Shown: positions 1 to 8,724, counted from the first letter of the stretch. The stretch: DNA of 64,000 nt from Mycolicibacterium rhodesiae NBB3 (GCF_000230895.2 NC_016604.1:2356001-2420000), one strand, 5' to 3'. The notes: generated by a model from the letters alone, not told the origin. A program made the numbers and translations.

Positions 1-474
1 ACGCGCGACTCGGTCGGCGTAACCCTTTGTCTGCGCGTACGTGCTTCGCCCCTCGACGGTGGGCGAATCCGGCCCGATGACGCCGTTCGGCGGGGGGAAC
101 AACGCGCTGTAGCTGCTGACGGATACCACCGGGTCAAGCCCCTCTCCTACAGCGCGGGTCAACAGAGCCTCTGTGGCCAGGGCGTTGACCTCCCACATCA
201 ACGCATCGCGACGGTTGTCGGTGCCTACCACCCCGGCGGCATGAAGCAGCGCATCGCAATCACCGAGCAACTTGTCGATGGTCGCGGAGTCACGGACGTC
301 GCCGACCAACACGTCGATATCGCTGATGTCACCGATCTCTTCGAATCGCTTCAGCACCGGGGCGTCCCGCGCATCGGGTGCCACCAGCAGGCGCACCTGG
401 TCGCCACGGGCGAGAAGGGTGCGCACGCAATGTGCGCCGAGATAGCCGGTGCCGCCAGTGACTGCGATCAGCAT
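1..474 (-). CDS. NAD(P)-dependent epimerase/dehydratase, 3' part missing
   Basis: The frame is open from an ATG at 474 to the window edge, giving 158 codons without a stop, so the C-terminus lies outside. The protein begins MLIAVTGGTGYLGAHCVRTL, the TGxxGxLG nucleotide-binding loop of extended short-chain dehydrogenases, and further on reads STYAQTKGYADRV, which fits the YxxxK catalytic pair. A conserved DVRD segment and a LLHAAG strand lie between them, as is usual in this family. It is divergent from the flavin oxidoreductase that starts 41 bases away, so the two may share a promoter region. Substrate cannot be inferred; relatives act on sugar nucleotides, dihydroflavonols or 3-beta-hydroxysteroids. 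Confidence 0.8.
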   Translation of the reverse strand, partial: MLIAVTGGTGYLGAHCVRTLLARGDQVRLLVAPDARDAPVLKRFEEIGDISDIDVLVGDVRDSATIDKLLGDCDALLHAAGVVGTDNRRDALMWEVNALATEALLTRAVGEGLDPVVSVSSYSALFPPPNGVIGPDSPTVEGRSTYAQTKGYADRVAR

Positions 475-515
475 TGCGCTCCTTGTTCGTGATTGCTCGC
501 CGGTGGTACATTACG

Positions 516-1736
516 ATGCCAATGGCATCGAAATTGGGCAATAGCGCATTCACGCCGATGAGGTTGGGTCCTCTGACGCTGAAGAACCGCTTCATCAAGG
601 CAGCCACCTTCGAGGGCAGGATGCCTCGCGGTGAGGTGACCAACGACCTCATCGATTTTCACACCGAGGTCGCAGAAGGCGGCGCGGCGATGACGACCGT
701 CGCGTACTGCGCGATATCACCCGGCGGCCGGGTGCACCGAGACACGATAGTGCTGGATCGGCGCCGGGCCGCCGCGTTGCGGCGGCTCACCGACGCGGTG
801 CATGCGCGAGACACATTGGTGTGCGCTCAGATCGGCCACGCGGGCCTGGTGGCCAATACGCGTTCGAACCGCGTGAGAACTCTTGCGCCGTCGACTCGAT
901 TCAGCGCTCCCGCAATGGGATTGGTTCGCGGTGCCACGACCGCACAACTCGATGAGGTGATCGACGACTTCGGTGTTGCGGCCCGCAACGCCGTCGAGGC
1001 GGGGTTCGATGCCGTCGAATTGCACCTTGGACACGGATACCTGCTGAGCTCATTCTTCAGCCCGAATCTCAACAAGCGCAAGGATCGCTTCGGAGGTGAC
1101 ACGGTGCGCCGCGCTGAACTCGCGCGTCGAGTCATCGAGCGGGTTCGCGCCGAGACCGGGGACACGGTCGCCGTCACCGCGAAATTCAACATGGATGACG
1201 GTGTCCGCGGCGGATTCTGGTTGACCGATAGCCTTCCCACGGCGCGCCTGCTCGAATCCGACGGATACCTCGACGCACTCGAACTGACCGGCGGCAGTTC
1301 GCTGCTCAATCCGATGTACTACTTCCGCGGCGAGGTACCGATGGCGGAATTCATCGCCTCCCAACCCGCGGCAGTGGGTCTCGGATTGCGGCTCATCGGG
1401 CGCAGGTTGTTTCGCGAGTACCCGTTCGAAGAAGCATTCTTCTTACCGCTGGCGCGGCAGTTCCGCGAGGCGCTGTCGATGCCGCTGATCCTGCTCGGGG
1501 GCGTCAACACGATGGCGACTGTTTCCGCGGCACTGGCGGACGGGTTCGAGTTCGTCGCGATGGCCCGTGCGTTGTTACGTGATCCTGCACTGGTCAACGA
1601 GTTTCGGTCGGGTTCGGCTCGGGAGGGGCTGTGTGTGCACTGCACGAAGTGCATGGCCACGATCTTCGGCGGCACTCGATGCGTGCTTCGCGACGAATCA
1701 CCGTCTCAGACCGTTGGGCATGCAACACACGTGTGA
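516..1736 (+). CDS. NADH:flavin oxidoreductase, Old Yellow Enzyme family
   Basis: A 406-residue single-domain flavoprotein of the OYE/2,4-dienoyl-CoA reductase barrel family. It reads PMRLGPLTLKNRFIKAATFEG at the FMN-binding N-terminus, AQIGHAG and ELHLGHGYLLSSFFSPNLN in the middle, and ends in a phosphate-binding GGVN strand and a cysteine cluster (CVHCTKC) that resembles the iron-sulfur motif of larger relatives, although the extra C-terminal domains are absent. The ATG at 516 has GGTGG nine bases upstream; an ATG at 522 is an alternative. It probably reduces an activated C=C bond with NAD(P)H in the cytosol. It is convergent with the glycosyltransferase gene, nine bases away. Confidence 0.8.
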   Translation: MPMASKLGNSAFTPMRLGPLTLKNRFIKAATFEGRMPRGEVTNDLIDFHTEVAEGGAAMTTVAYCAISPGGRVHRDTIVLDRRRAAALRRLTDAVHARDTLVCAQIGHAGLVANTRSNRVRTLAPSTRFSAPAMGLVRGATTAQLDEVIDDFGVAARNAVEAGFDAVELHLGHGYLLSSFFSPNLNKRKDRFGGDTVRRAELARRVIERVRAETGDTVAVTAKFNMDDGVRGGFWLTDSLPTARLLESDGYLDALELTGGSSLLNPMYYFRGEVPMAEFIASQPAAVGLGLRLIGRRLFREYPFEEAFFLPLARQFREALSMPLILLGGVNTMATVSAALADGFEFVAMARALLRDPALVNEFRSGSAREGLCVHCTKCMATIFGGTRCVLRDESPSQTVGHATHV

Positions 1737-1745
1737 CAAGGCGGC

Positions 1746-2858
1746 CTACTGCCGGTCGGCGCCAACGCTGGAACGCAGGAAGTCCACGACCGCATCAGCG
1801 GCCACGTCGGCGCCGTCGCGTTCACGGATTCGGGCTCCGATGCGCACAGCTGCATCGCGGTAGGCGGGGTCGTGTAACGCATTCGTGATCGCTTCACGGA
1901 TACGTTTGCTACCAGCGTGTTTCGGCAGCAGTATGCAGGCGCCGACACGCGCGATCTGCGCCCCGACGCGTTTCTGATCGATGAGCGGATTCGCCGGCAT
2001 GATGACCAGTGGGACACCGAACGACAGGGCACGCATCGCAGTGCTGTGGCCACCGTGCCCGACGACCAGCGATGCGCTGGCGAGCACTTCGTCGTGATCG
2101 AGCCATGAATGCATCGTTGTGTTCACCGGTACCCGCACCCCAGCGGAGTCGATGCCAGGCCCGACGGTGACGATCGTTTCGACGTCCAATGGTTCGACCG
2201 CGTCCAGGATGTTCTGCAACATCCGCCGTTGTCCGGGGTAGGCGCAGGTGCTCAGGCTGACGAGAATTCGCGGGGTGGGGGCGGGAATCGCCTGCGCCGG
2301 TGTGCCTTGCCACACCACGCCGACGTGATGGACCGGCGGGGTCCCGCGCAGAGGGTCGAGATCTGATCGGGCAGTGACGATCTGCAGTAGCGCACTGGGA
2401 TCCGCACGCAGCGGCGTTATGCCGCGGACCCGCTGCAGCCATCCGACGGGGCTGGCCAGTATGTCCTGAACACCCCGGTAGAAGAAATGCACGAACGCGA
2501 TGGTCGGGATCTTCGCTCGCAGCACTTCGGTGATCGCGGCGGCGAACACGACGTCGACCACGACGGCGTCGACTCCGAGACGTCGAGCCACCTCCACCGC
2601 ACACTGGCCGTACTGGCGATCAACGGTGACTTTGGCGAAGTCGGCCATCATCCTGGGTAACGAGCGGCGCTCCACCGGACTGAAAGTGCGACCGTCGGCG
2701 AACTGCTCGAAGGTCAGCCCCGCGCTTTCGATACGTTCCCGTATGCCCCCATGTCCGAGGACATGAACGTCGGCGCCCCGATTTTTGAGCGCGCGAGCGA
2801 CTTTCACTTGCGGTGGTATGTTGCCGCCGCCATCGAACATGATGAAGAGAATCTTCAT
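1746..2858 (-). CDS. Glycosyltransferase, GT1/MGT-like
   Basis: A 370-residue protein with two Rossmann-like halves. The N-terminus MKILFIMFDGGGNIPPQVKV carries the glycine-rich acceptor-side loop, and the C-terminal half has VVGHGGHSTAMRALSFGVPL, the donor-phosphate motif of UGT/macrolide-type glycosyltransferases. It should move a sugar from a nucleotide donor to a lipophilic acceptor in the cytosol. Its ATG overlaps the stop codon of the TetR gene upstream (ATGA), so the two are cotranscribed and translationally coupled, and the transferase is probably under control of that regulator. The acceptor is unknown. Confidence 0.8.
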   Translation of the reverse strand: MKILFIMFDGGGNIPPQVKVARALKNRGADVHVLGHGGIRERIESAGLTFEQFADGRTFSPVERRSLPRMMADFAKVTVDRQYGQCAVEVARRLGVDAVVVDVVFAAAITEVLRAKIPTIAFVHFFYRGVQDILASPVGWLQRVRGITPLRADPSALLQIVTARSDLDPLRGTPPVHHVGVVWQGTPAQAIPAPTPRILVSLSTCAYPGQRRMLQNILDAVEPLDVETIVTVGPGIDSAGVRVPVNTTMHSWLDHDEVLASASLVVGHGGHSTAMRALSFGVPLVIMPANPLIDQKRVGAQIARVGACILLPKHAGSKRIREAITNALHDPAYRDAAVRIGARIRERDGADVAADAVVDFLRSSVGADRQ

Positions 2859-3463
2859 TGCTGTCCCTCAGGGTCCCGCCGAACAGGCGCGGCGAGTAAC
2901 GCTTCGGTCATCAGCAACATGCGGTCGGCCACCTCGCCGACCGACAGTCCGCGGTCGTGTCGCAGCAATTTCCAGGTATAGACGTCGGTCGCGACCACCA
3001 GCACGTCGATCAGGCGGGAGCGCTCCGCTGGTTTCTCGGGCAGTCGCTCGCCGAACACCTGCTCCACCCATGCGCGGTGCCCCAGGCGGCCTGCGTTATT
3101 CATCCGTCGCGCTCGTGGGTCGTTGTCCTCGGAACCCAGCGTGGTGAGCACCATGGTGCCGCGGCGCTCGTAATGCTGGATCAGAACATCCAGCGCGTTC
3201 TCGGGGCCGTCGGGTGGAGGCTCACGCTCGGCGCGGATCTCGTCGAAGAGCCTTTGCCACGCCACGTCGATCAAGCAATCGCGGCTGCCGAAATGACGAA
3301 GCACGGTCTTGACCGTGACATCCGCCCGCTCGGCCACCGCGGGCAGCGTGATGGAGAACGTTCGCTCTGCCTGGAACGTGTCGATCGCAGCTTTGATGAT
3401 CGCGTCGCGCGTGGCGTCTTTCGCCAGCTGACGAGTGCGCATATCGTACGTGCGCGTTTTCAT
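2855..3463 (-). CDS. TetR-family transcriptional regulator
   Basis: A 202-residue protein when started at the ATG at 3463. Its helix-turn-helix is at about residues 15-60 (TRDAIIKAAIDTF, then VTVKTVLRHFGSRDCLI), followed by a helical ligand domain. A longer start at 3484 would place the first codons inside a perfect palindrome at 3475-3502, so the shorter start is preferred; it leaves the palindrome about 12 bases upstream as an operator. It is the first gene of a two-gene unit with the glycosyltransferase. Autoregulation is inferred from the palindrome position. Confidence 0.8.
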   Translation of the reverse strand: MKTRTYDMRTRQLAKDATRDAIIKAAIDTFQAERTFSITLPAVAERADVTVKTVLRHFGSRDCLIDVAWQRLFDEIRAEREPPPDGPENALDVLIQHYERRGTMVLTTLGSEDNDPRARRMNNAGRLGHRAWVEQVFGERLPEKPAERSRLIDVLVVATDVYTWKLLRHDRGLSVGEVADRMLLMTEALLAAPVRRDPEGQQ

Positions 3464-3474
3464 GTCCACGGCAA

Positions 3475-3502
3475 TGTACATCAAATATGCATTTGATGTA
3501 CA
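3475..3502. promoter_or_regulatory. 28-bp perfect inverted repeat, likely TetR operator
   Basis: TGTACATCAAAT and ATTTGATGTACA are exact reverse complements separated by ATGC. The repeat lies directly upstream of the TetR gene, in AT-rich sequence that contrasts with the surrounding high GC. Palindromes of this size and place are typical TetR-family operators. Confidence 0.75.
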
Positions 3503-3552
3503 TTCCCGTAGACATCAATTGTTGCTGCGGCAAAGACCGCACAGGCGAAGCG

Positions 3553-5073
3553 TCAGCGCGTGATCTCGTGCACCGGATCGTCGCAGTCGGTCCCCTCGGC
3601 CTGCAGCTGACGTTTGATCACCTTGAATGTTTCGGTGCGCGGCAGATCGGTGCTCACTCGCACGAAGGACGGCCACTGCTTGGGGCCGAGATCGGTCTGT
3701 TCGGAGAGGAATCGGCGAAATTTCTCCGGGTCGAACGTCGCGCCCTCGGTCAACAGCACCGCCGCCATCACCTGGTCGCCGATGTCGGGTGCCGGTATGC
3801 CGTACACCGCCACCTCCACGATGTCCGGATGGCGGAGCAGCACCCGCTCGATCGGGGCCGAGCCGAGGTTCTCGCCGTCCACCCGCATCCAGTCGCCGAG
3901 CCGGCCCGCGAAGTACGCGTATCCGTTCTCGTCGCGGTATGCCAGATCGCCGCTGTGATACGCGCCGCCACGCATGCGCTCGGCGTCGGCGCCCGGATCG
4001 TTGTAGTAGCCCTCGAAACGTCCAGCGTCAGAAGTGTTGACCAGCTCGCCGGTGACACCGGGTGGACAGGGCTCACCGGTCTCGACATCGAGGATCTCGG
4101 TACCCGGCGGCAACGGGCCAAGCGCTCCGGGCGGGGTGTCGGGTGTCCGTCCGATCGCGATGCCGCCCTCGGTCGATCCGAACCCGTCCATCACCAGCGT
4201 GTCGAACCGCCGGGCGAAACGCTCGACGTCGGCCGGTGCGCCCTCGTTACCGTAGACCGCGCGTAACGGGTTGTCGGCGTCGTCGGGCTGTTCGGGGGTG
4301 GCCAGCACATACGACAACGGCTTGCCGACGTAGTTGGCGTACGTGGCACCGAAGCGGCGCACGTCCGGAAGGAACTGCGACGCGGAGAACTTGCGGCGCA
4401 ACGCAAGTGAGCCCTGCGAGGCCAGCGCCACCGACCAGCCGACGAGCACGGCATTGGAGTGGAACAACGGCATCGACACATAACAGACGTCGCTGGGTCC
4501 GAGGCCGAACCGCTGCGTCATCATGTCGCCTGCGATCGCGACCTTGCCCTGGCTGCACTTGACCGCCTTGGGATCCCCGCTGGTGCCCGACGTGTAGATC
4601 AACATGAACAGATCGCCGGGGTCGGCGTCGTATGCGACGACGGGTTCGCCGGCGTAGCGCGCAACCTCGGTGGCCCACTGGGGGGAGTCCACGTCGATGT
4701 GGTCGATGTCGCCGACGACCGCGGCTGATGCCGAATCCGCCAGCACCAGTTGGCAATCCGCGTGGTCGATGTCGCGCTGCAGTGCCGCTCCCCGGCGGAC
4801 CGGGTTCAGACCCACCGGGACGATTCCGGTCAACCCCGCCGCCACCAGCACCGACGAGAAGAACGGAGTGTTCTGCAGCAGGACGCCGACATGCTGCGGT
4901 CGAGAAGGATCCATCCGGGCTCGCAGCGCCGCCGCGACGGCTGCGCCGCTGGCGATGTGCTCACGCCAGGGCGTGAACGTCTCCTCGAAGTAGACGCCGC
5001 GGTCGTCGACGTCGACCAGCGGTGTGATCAGCGAGGTTACGGTGGGAAGCTCGCTTCCCGTCGCCGGGTTCAA
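3553..5073 (-). CDS. fadD17: Steroid-CoA ligase FadD17
   Basis: A 506-residue acyl-CoA synthetase. The AMP-binding motif is MLIYTSGTSGDPKAVKCSQG, followed by DGFGSTEGG, the YHSGDLAYRDENGYAYFAGR region, and a C-terminal catalytic lysine context TFKVIKRQLQ. The sequence and its place beside fadE26-fadE27 and mce4 match M. tuberculosis FadD17 (Rv3506), described as activating steroid side-chain acids with CoA and ATP. The start is a TTG at 5073 preceded by GGAGGG with five bases between; both lie inside the first unit of a 26-bp tandem repeat. It is the last gene of the fadE26-fadE27-fadD17 operon, which is expected to be KstR-controlled through the site at 7535-7548. Confidence 0.9.
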   Translation of the reverse strand: MNPATGSELPTVTSLITPLVDVDDRGVYFEETFTPWREHIASGAAVAAALRARMDPSRPQHVGVLLQNTPFFSSVLVAAGLTGIVPVGLNPVRRGAALQRDIDHADCQLVLADSASAAVVGDIDHIDVDSPQWATEVARYAGEPVVAYDADPGDLFMLIYTSGTSGDPKAVKCSQGKVAIAGDMMTQRFGLGPSDVCYVSMPLFHSNAVLVGWSVALASQGSLALRRKFSASQFLPDVRRFGATYANYVGKPLSYVLATPEQPDDADNPLRAVYGNEGAPADVERFARRFDTLVMDGFGSTEGGIAIGRTPDTPPGALGPLPPGTEILDVETGEPCPPGVTGELVNTSDAGRFEGYYNDPGADAERMRGGAYHSGDLAYRDENGYAYFAGRLGDWMRVDGENLGSAPIERVLLRHPDIVEVAVYGIPAPDIGDQVMAAVLLTEGATFDPEKFRRFLSEQTDLGPKQWPSFVRVSTDLPRTETFKVIKRQLQAEGTDCDDPVHEITR

Positions 5074-5151
5074 TGGCTCCCTCCGGTCGCCGGGTTCAAT
5101 GGCTCCCTCCGGTCGCGGGGTTCAATGGCTCCCTCCGGTCGCGGTGTTCAA
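5061..5151. repeat. 26-bp tandem repeat, 3.5 copies, at the fadE27-fadD17 junction
   Basis: Units at 5061-5086, 5087-5112 and 5113-5138, with a 13-base partial at 5139-5151. The first two are identical and the third differs at one base. On the minus strand each full unit reads GGAGGG, five bases, then TTG, so each carries a ribosome-binding site and start codon. Only the TTG at 5073 is in frame with fadD17. The partial unit covers the fadE27 stop codon. Confidence 0.95.
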
Positions 5152-6245
5152 GCGGGCGTGTCGGCCAGCTCGCGACCGATACGCAACAGCTGCCCGGTGG
5201 CCCCACCGACCGCGAACTCGGTCTGCTTGGCGGCCAGGAAGTACCTGTGCACCGGGTGATCGGTATCGATCCCCACTCCGCCGTGGACGTGCACGGTGGT
5301 GTGCGCGACGCGATGGCCGGCCTCGGCCGCCCAGAACGCCGCGGTGTTGACCTCGACATCTGCCGGAAGATCCTCGGACAGCCGCCACGCGGCCTGCGTC
5401 ACGGTCAGCCGCAACGCCTTGACGTCGATGTAGCCGTCGGCCAATCGCGACGAGACCGCTTGGAAGCTGCCGATCGGCCGGTCGAACTGCTCACGCTCGC
5501 GGGCATATTCGGAGGTGAGCTCGAGCGCACGCTCCAGTACCCCGAGCTGAAATGCGCTGCGGCCCAGCGTGCCGTGCGTGGTCAACCAATTCACCACATC
5601 CTCGCCACCGACGACACGCTCTGCACCCAGCTCGACACCCTGCAGATCCAGATGTCCGACGCTGCCGTGCCCGGTGGTGCTCAACGACTCGACCGAGACT
5701 CCGGCATCGGAGGCGGCGACCACGAAAACCTTGGTGCCCGAATCGGTTTCGGCGGGAACGAGGAACGCGTCGGCGACGGGACCGTAGCTGACCTGGGTAC
5801 GGCTGCCGGTCAGCCGGAAGCCGTCACCGTTCGCGCTGGCCTGCACCGGACCCTCACCCATCTCAGCGTCGAGCGCGACGGTCAAGATCTTCTCACCATT
5901 GACTGCGGGTACCGCCCATTCCTGCTGCAGCGCATCCGATCCGAACTTCGCCAGGGCGCCCGCGGCCAGCACCGCGGACTCCAGGTACGGCACCGCGGCC
6001 ATCTGCCGGCCGAGCGCGACGAGCACAGCGACCTGCTCGAGTTCTCCGAACCCGCCGCCGCCCAGGGACTCCGGGGCTGCCGTGGACAGGATGTCGGCTT
6101 CGATCAACTTGTTCCACAGCGTCTTGTCGAAACGTTCGTCGAGTCCGTCGAGTTCGCGCTGGCGTTCCGGCGTGCTCACCGACTCGGTGATGGTGCGCGC
6201 CAGTCCGCCGAGATCCTCGGAGGCTTCAGTCGTCTTGAAATCCAT
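5148..6245 (-). CDS. fadE27: Acyl-CoA dehydrogenase FadE27 (ChsE5)
   Basis: A 365-residue acyl-CoA dehydrogenase subunit. Its C-terminal helical domain has YAREREQFDRPIGSFQAVSS, the family's FAD-contact helix. It pairs with the FadE26 product; in M. tuberculosis these form the ChsE4-ChsE5 heterotetramer that dehydrogenates C8 and C5 sterol side-chain CoA esters. It follows fadE26 after 14 bases, so they are cotranscribed. The assignment rests on sequence plus the fadE26-fadE27-fadD17 order beside mce4. Confidence 0.9.
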   Translation of the reverse strand: MDFKTTEASEDLGGLARTITESVSTPERQRELDGLDERFDKTLWNKLIEADILSTAAPESLGGGGFGELEQVAVLVALGRQMAAVPYLESAVLAAGALAKFGSDALQQEWAVPAVNGEKILTVALDAEMGEGPVQASANGDGFRLTGSRTQVSYGPVADAFLVPAETDSGTKVFVVAASDAGVSVESLSTTGHGSVGHLDLQGVELGAERVVGGEDVVNWLTTHGTLGRSAFQLGVLERALELTSEYAREREQFDRPIGSFQAVSSRLADGYIDVKALRLTVTQAAWRLSEDLPADVEVNTAAFWAAEAGHRVAHTTVHVHGGVGIDTDHPVHRYFLAAKQTEFAVGGATGQLLRIGRELADTPA

Positions 6246-6259
6246 TGTCTTCTCAGTCC

Positions 6260-7441
6260 TTACCGGTTGACCCTGGGCAGCCCGAGCGCGACCATGCCGA
6301 TGATGTCGCGCTGGATCTCATTGGTTCCGCCACCGAAGGTGAGGATCAGGCACGAACGGTGCATGCGCTCGATGCGGCCACGCAGCAGGGCGCCGGGGGT
6401 GTTCGTGCGCAGCGTGGCAGCGGTGCCCATGACCTCCATCAGCAGCCGGTATGCCTCGGTGGCGAGTTCGGTGCCGTACACCTTCGCGGCGGACGCGTCG
6501 GCGGGGGAGGGTGCGGCATCGGTGGAGGAGGCCAGCTCCCAGTTGATGAGCTTGAGCACCTCGGCCTTGGCGTGCACTCGGGCCAGATTCAGTTGTACCC
6601 ACTCGGAGTCGATGAGGCGCCTGCCGTGCGCGTCCTTGGTGTTCTGCGCCCAATCGCGGACACCGTCGAGTGCGGAGAAGATCGGCTGCGCGGACACCAA
6701 TGCGACACGCTCGTGGTTGAGCTGGTTGGTGACCAGCTTCCAGCCCGCGTTCTCCTCACCAACCAGGCTGGATGTCGGCACGCGTACGTCCTGGTAGTAG
6801 GTGGCGCTGGTGTCGACGCCGGCCATCGTGTGCACCGGAGTCCACGAGAAGCCCTCCGCCGTCGTCGGCACGATGAGCATCGAGATGCCGCGGTGCTTCT
6901 TGGCATCGGGATTGGTGCGCACCGCCAGCCACACGTAGTCGGCGTAGGCGATCAAGCTGGTCCACATCTTCTGGCCGTTGATGACGTAGTCGTCGCCGTC
7001 GCGCACCGCGGTGGTCCGCAGCGCGGCGAGGTCGGTGCCCGCGCCGGGCTCGGAGTAGCCGATCGCGAAGTGCAGTTCGCCCGCGGCGATCTTGGGCAGG
7101 AAGAACTTCTTCTGCTCGTCGGTGCCGAAGTGCATGATCGTCGGCGCGACGCTGTTGATCGTCAGGAACGGCACGGGGACGTTCGCTCTCGACGCCTCGT
7201 CGTTGAAGATCAGCCCGTCCATCGGTGGGCGTTCCTGGCCGCCGTACTCCTTGGGCCACGACAGCGTCAGCCAGCCGTCCTTGCCCATCTGGGCGACCGT
7301 CTCGCGGTAGACGTTGCCCCGCCCCATCTCTCCGTCGCTCGAGGCCAGCGCCTCGGCGCGCTCGGGGGTCATCAGCTTGGTGAAGTACGACCGCAACTCG
7401 CGGCGCAACTCCTCCTGCTCCGGGGTGTAGCCGATCCGCAT
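6260..7441 (-). CDS. fadE26: Acyl-CoA dehydrogenase FadE26 (ChsE4)
   Basis: A 393-residue acyl-CoA dehydrogenase that begins MRIGYTPEQEELRRELRSYF. It carries the FAD/substrate signature FAIGYSEPGAGTDLAALRT and a C-terminal GGGTNEIQRDIIGMVALGLPR. It is the partner of FadE27 in steroid side-chain beta-oxidation. First gene of the leftward operon, divergent from fdxD across a 172-base gap that holds a perfect KstR motif and a 17-bp inverted repeat. Confidence 0.92.
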   Translation of the reverse strand: MRIGYTPEQEELRRELRSYFTKLMTPERAEALASSDGEMGRGNVYRETVAQMGKDGWLTLSWPKEYGGQERPPMDGLIFNDEASRANVPVPFLTINSVAPTIMHFGTDEQKKFFLPKIAAGELHFAIGYSEPGAGTDLAALRTTAVRDGDDYVINGQKMWTSLIAYADYVWLAVRTNPDAKKHRGISMLIVPTTAEGFSWTPVHTMAGVDTSATYYQDVRVPTSSLVGEENAGWKLVTNQLNHERVALVSAQPIFSALDGVRDWAQNTKDAHGRRLIDSEWVQLNLARVHAKAEVLKLINWELASSTDAAPSPADASAAKVYGTELATEAYRLLMEVMGTAATLRTNTPGALLRGRIERMHRSCLILTFGGGTNEIQRDIIGMVALGLPRVNR

Positions 7442-7473
7442 CGCCTTGTCCTAACTTCTCTAAGAGCACCGCA

Positions 7474-7490
7474 ACTTGGAAGATCCAAGT
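7474..7490. repeat. 17-bp inverted repeat upstream of fadE26
   Basis: ACTTGGA and TCCAAGT flank AGA as exact reverse complements, 33 bases upstream of the fadE26 start. It is separate from the KstR motif at 7535. It could be a second operator or a small hairpin in the leader. Confidence 0.6.
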
Positions 7491-7534
7491 GCACCCAGGC
7501 TCGAACCGAAGTCCAGCCCGACTTCACTCCCGGT

Positions 7535-7548
7535 TGTAACACGTTCTA
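7535..7548. promoter_or_regulatory. KstR operator between fadE26 and fdxD
   Basis: TGTAACACGTTCTA matches the KstR consensus TnnAACnnGTTnnA at every defined position. Its place in the divergent gap suggests one site controls both fadE26-fadE27-fadD17 and fdxD plus the dehydrogenase, with derepression by cholesterol-derived CoA thioesters as known for KstR. Confidence 0.88.
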
Positions 7549-7613
7549 GTCTTGGGGTCCAGGCCGGTGCCACACTGGCTGCGCAAAGCAGCCCTGAGCG
7601 CTAGGAGTGCGTC

Positions 7614-7805
7614 ATGCGAGTGGAAGTGGACCGTGACCGTTGTGAGGGCAATGCCGTTTGCGTCGGAATCGCCCCCGACCTGTTCGATCTGGACGACGAG
7701 GATTACGCCGTCATCAAGGCCGACCCCGTACCGGAGGACCAGGAGGACCTCGCGGAGCAGGCGATTGCCGAGTGCCCGCGAGCAGCCCTGATCCGCAAAG
7801 ACTAG
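7614..7805 (+). CDS. fdxD: Ferredoxin FdxD
   Basis: A 63-residue ferredoxin starting MRVEVDRDRCEGNAVCVGIA, with a late cysteine in AIAECPRAALI. The spacing of the first two cysteines (C-x5-C) followed by a single distant CP suits a 3Fe-4S ferredoxin, the type that feeds actinobacterial P450s. It lies 12 bases upstream of the dehydrogenase gene and matches Rv3503c in place and size. In the steroid locus it probably supplies electrons to a steroid oxygenase. Confidence 0.88.
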   Translation: MRVEVDRDRCEGNAVCVGIAPDLFDLDDEDYAVIKADPVPEDQEDLAEQAIAECPRAALIRKD

Positions 7806-7817
7806 AGGTATTCATAA

Positions 7818-8723
7818 ATGACTGCAGATGCGACTGATCTTTCCGGCCTCGTCGCCGTGGTGACCGGTGCGGCCGCGGGGCTGGGCCGCGCCGAGGCCAT
7901 CGGCCTTGCGCGAGCGGGGGCCACCGTCGTGGTCAACGACATCGCGGGCGCGCTGGACCGCTCCGACGTCATCGACGAAATAGTCGCGGCGGGGTCCAAG
8001 GCGGTCGCGGTGGCCGGAGACATCAGCGAGCGGTCCACAGCCGACGAGTTGGTCGAGACCGCCGACGGTCTGGGCGGCCTGAGCATCGTCGTGAACAACG
8101 CGGGCATCACGCGAGACCGGATGTTGTTCAACATGACCGACGAGGACTGGGACGCCGTCATCGCCGTCCATCTGCGGGGCCACTTCCTGCTGACCCGCAA
8201 CGCCGCCACCTATTGGCGGGCCAAAGCCAAGGCGAACGACGGACAGGTCTACGGGCGGGTCATCAACACGTCGTCGGAGGCAGGTCTTGTCGGGCCGGTC
8301 GGTCAGGCCAACTATGGTGCGGCCAAGGCCGGCATCACCGCTCTGACGCTGACGATGGCGCGCGCCCTGGAGCGGTACGGCGTGCGGGCCAACGCGATCG
8401 CACCGCGTGCACGCACCGCGATGACCGCAGACGTGTTCGGCGAAGCTCCGTCGCTGGCCGACGGTGAGATCGACAGTCTTTCGCCCGAGCACGTCGTGAC
8501 ATTGGTGCGGTTCCTGGCCTCACCCGCCGCGAAGGACGTCAACGGACAGCTCTTCATCGTCTATGGTCCTACCGTGACGCTTGTTGCGGCGCCGACGGTG
8601 GAGGCTCAATTCAGCGCCGAAAGTGATGCCTGGGGCCCAGCGGACTTGTCGGATACGTTGCAGAAGTACTTTGCTGGCCGTGACTCGGAGCGGAATTTCT
8701 CGGCGTCAGAGCTCATGGGATAA
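7818..8723 (+). CDS. Short-chain dehydrogenase, ChsB1-like steroid-CoA 3-hydroxyacyl dehydrogenase
   Basis: A 301-residue SDR with the nucleotide loop VVTGAAAGLGRAEAIGLA, the NNAG strand, and catalytic Ser-Tyr-Lys in NTSSEAGLVGPVGQANYGAAK. The C-terminal extension past residue 240 resembles the 17-beta-HSD type 4 dehydrogenase group. Its position between fdxD and yrbE4A is that of Rv3502c, reported as ChsB1, which oxidises the 22-hydroxy group of the steroid side-chain CoA ester. A hairpin directly after the stop separates it from mce4. Confidence 0.87.
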   Translation: MTADATDLSGLVAVVTGAAAGLGRAEAIGLARAGATVVVNDIAGALDRSDVIDEIVAAGSKAVAVAGDISERSTADELVETADGLGGLSIVVNNAGITRDRMLFNMTDEDWDAVIAVHLRGHFLLTRNAATYWRAKAKANDGQVYGRVINTSSEAGLVGPVGQANYGAAKAGITALTLTMARALERYGVRANAIAPRARTAMTADVFGEAPSLADGEIDSLSPEHVVTLVRFLASPAAKDVNGQLFIVYGPTVTLVAAPTVEAQFSAESDAWGPADLSDTLQKYFAGRDSERNFSASELMG

Positions 8724-8724
8724 C

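Noticed and set aside
5073..6797. A 574-codon plus-strand frame running from the tandem repeat across fadE27
   Set aside because: Antisense to fadE27 and fadE26, with no domain, and its start lies in the repeat.
6245..7549. A 434-codon plus-strand frame
   Set aside because: Antisense shadow of fadE26, which has clear acyl-CoA dehydrogenase motifs.
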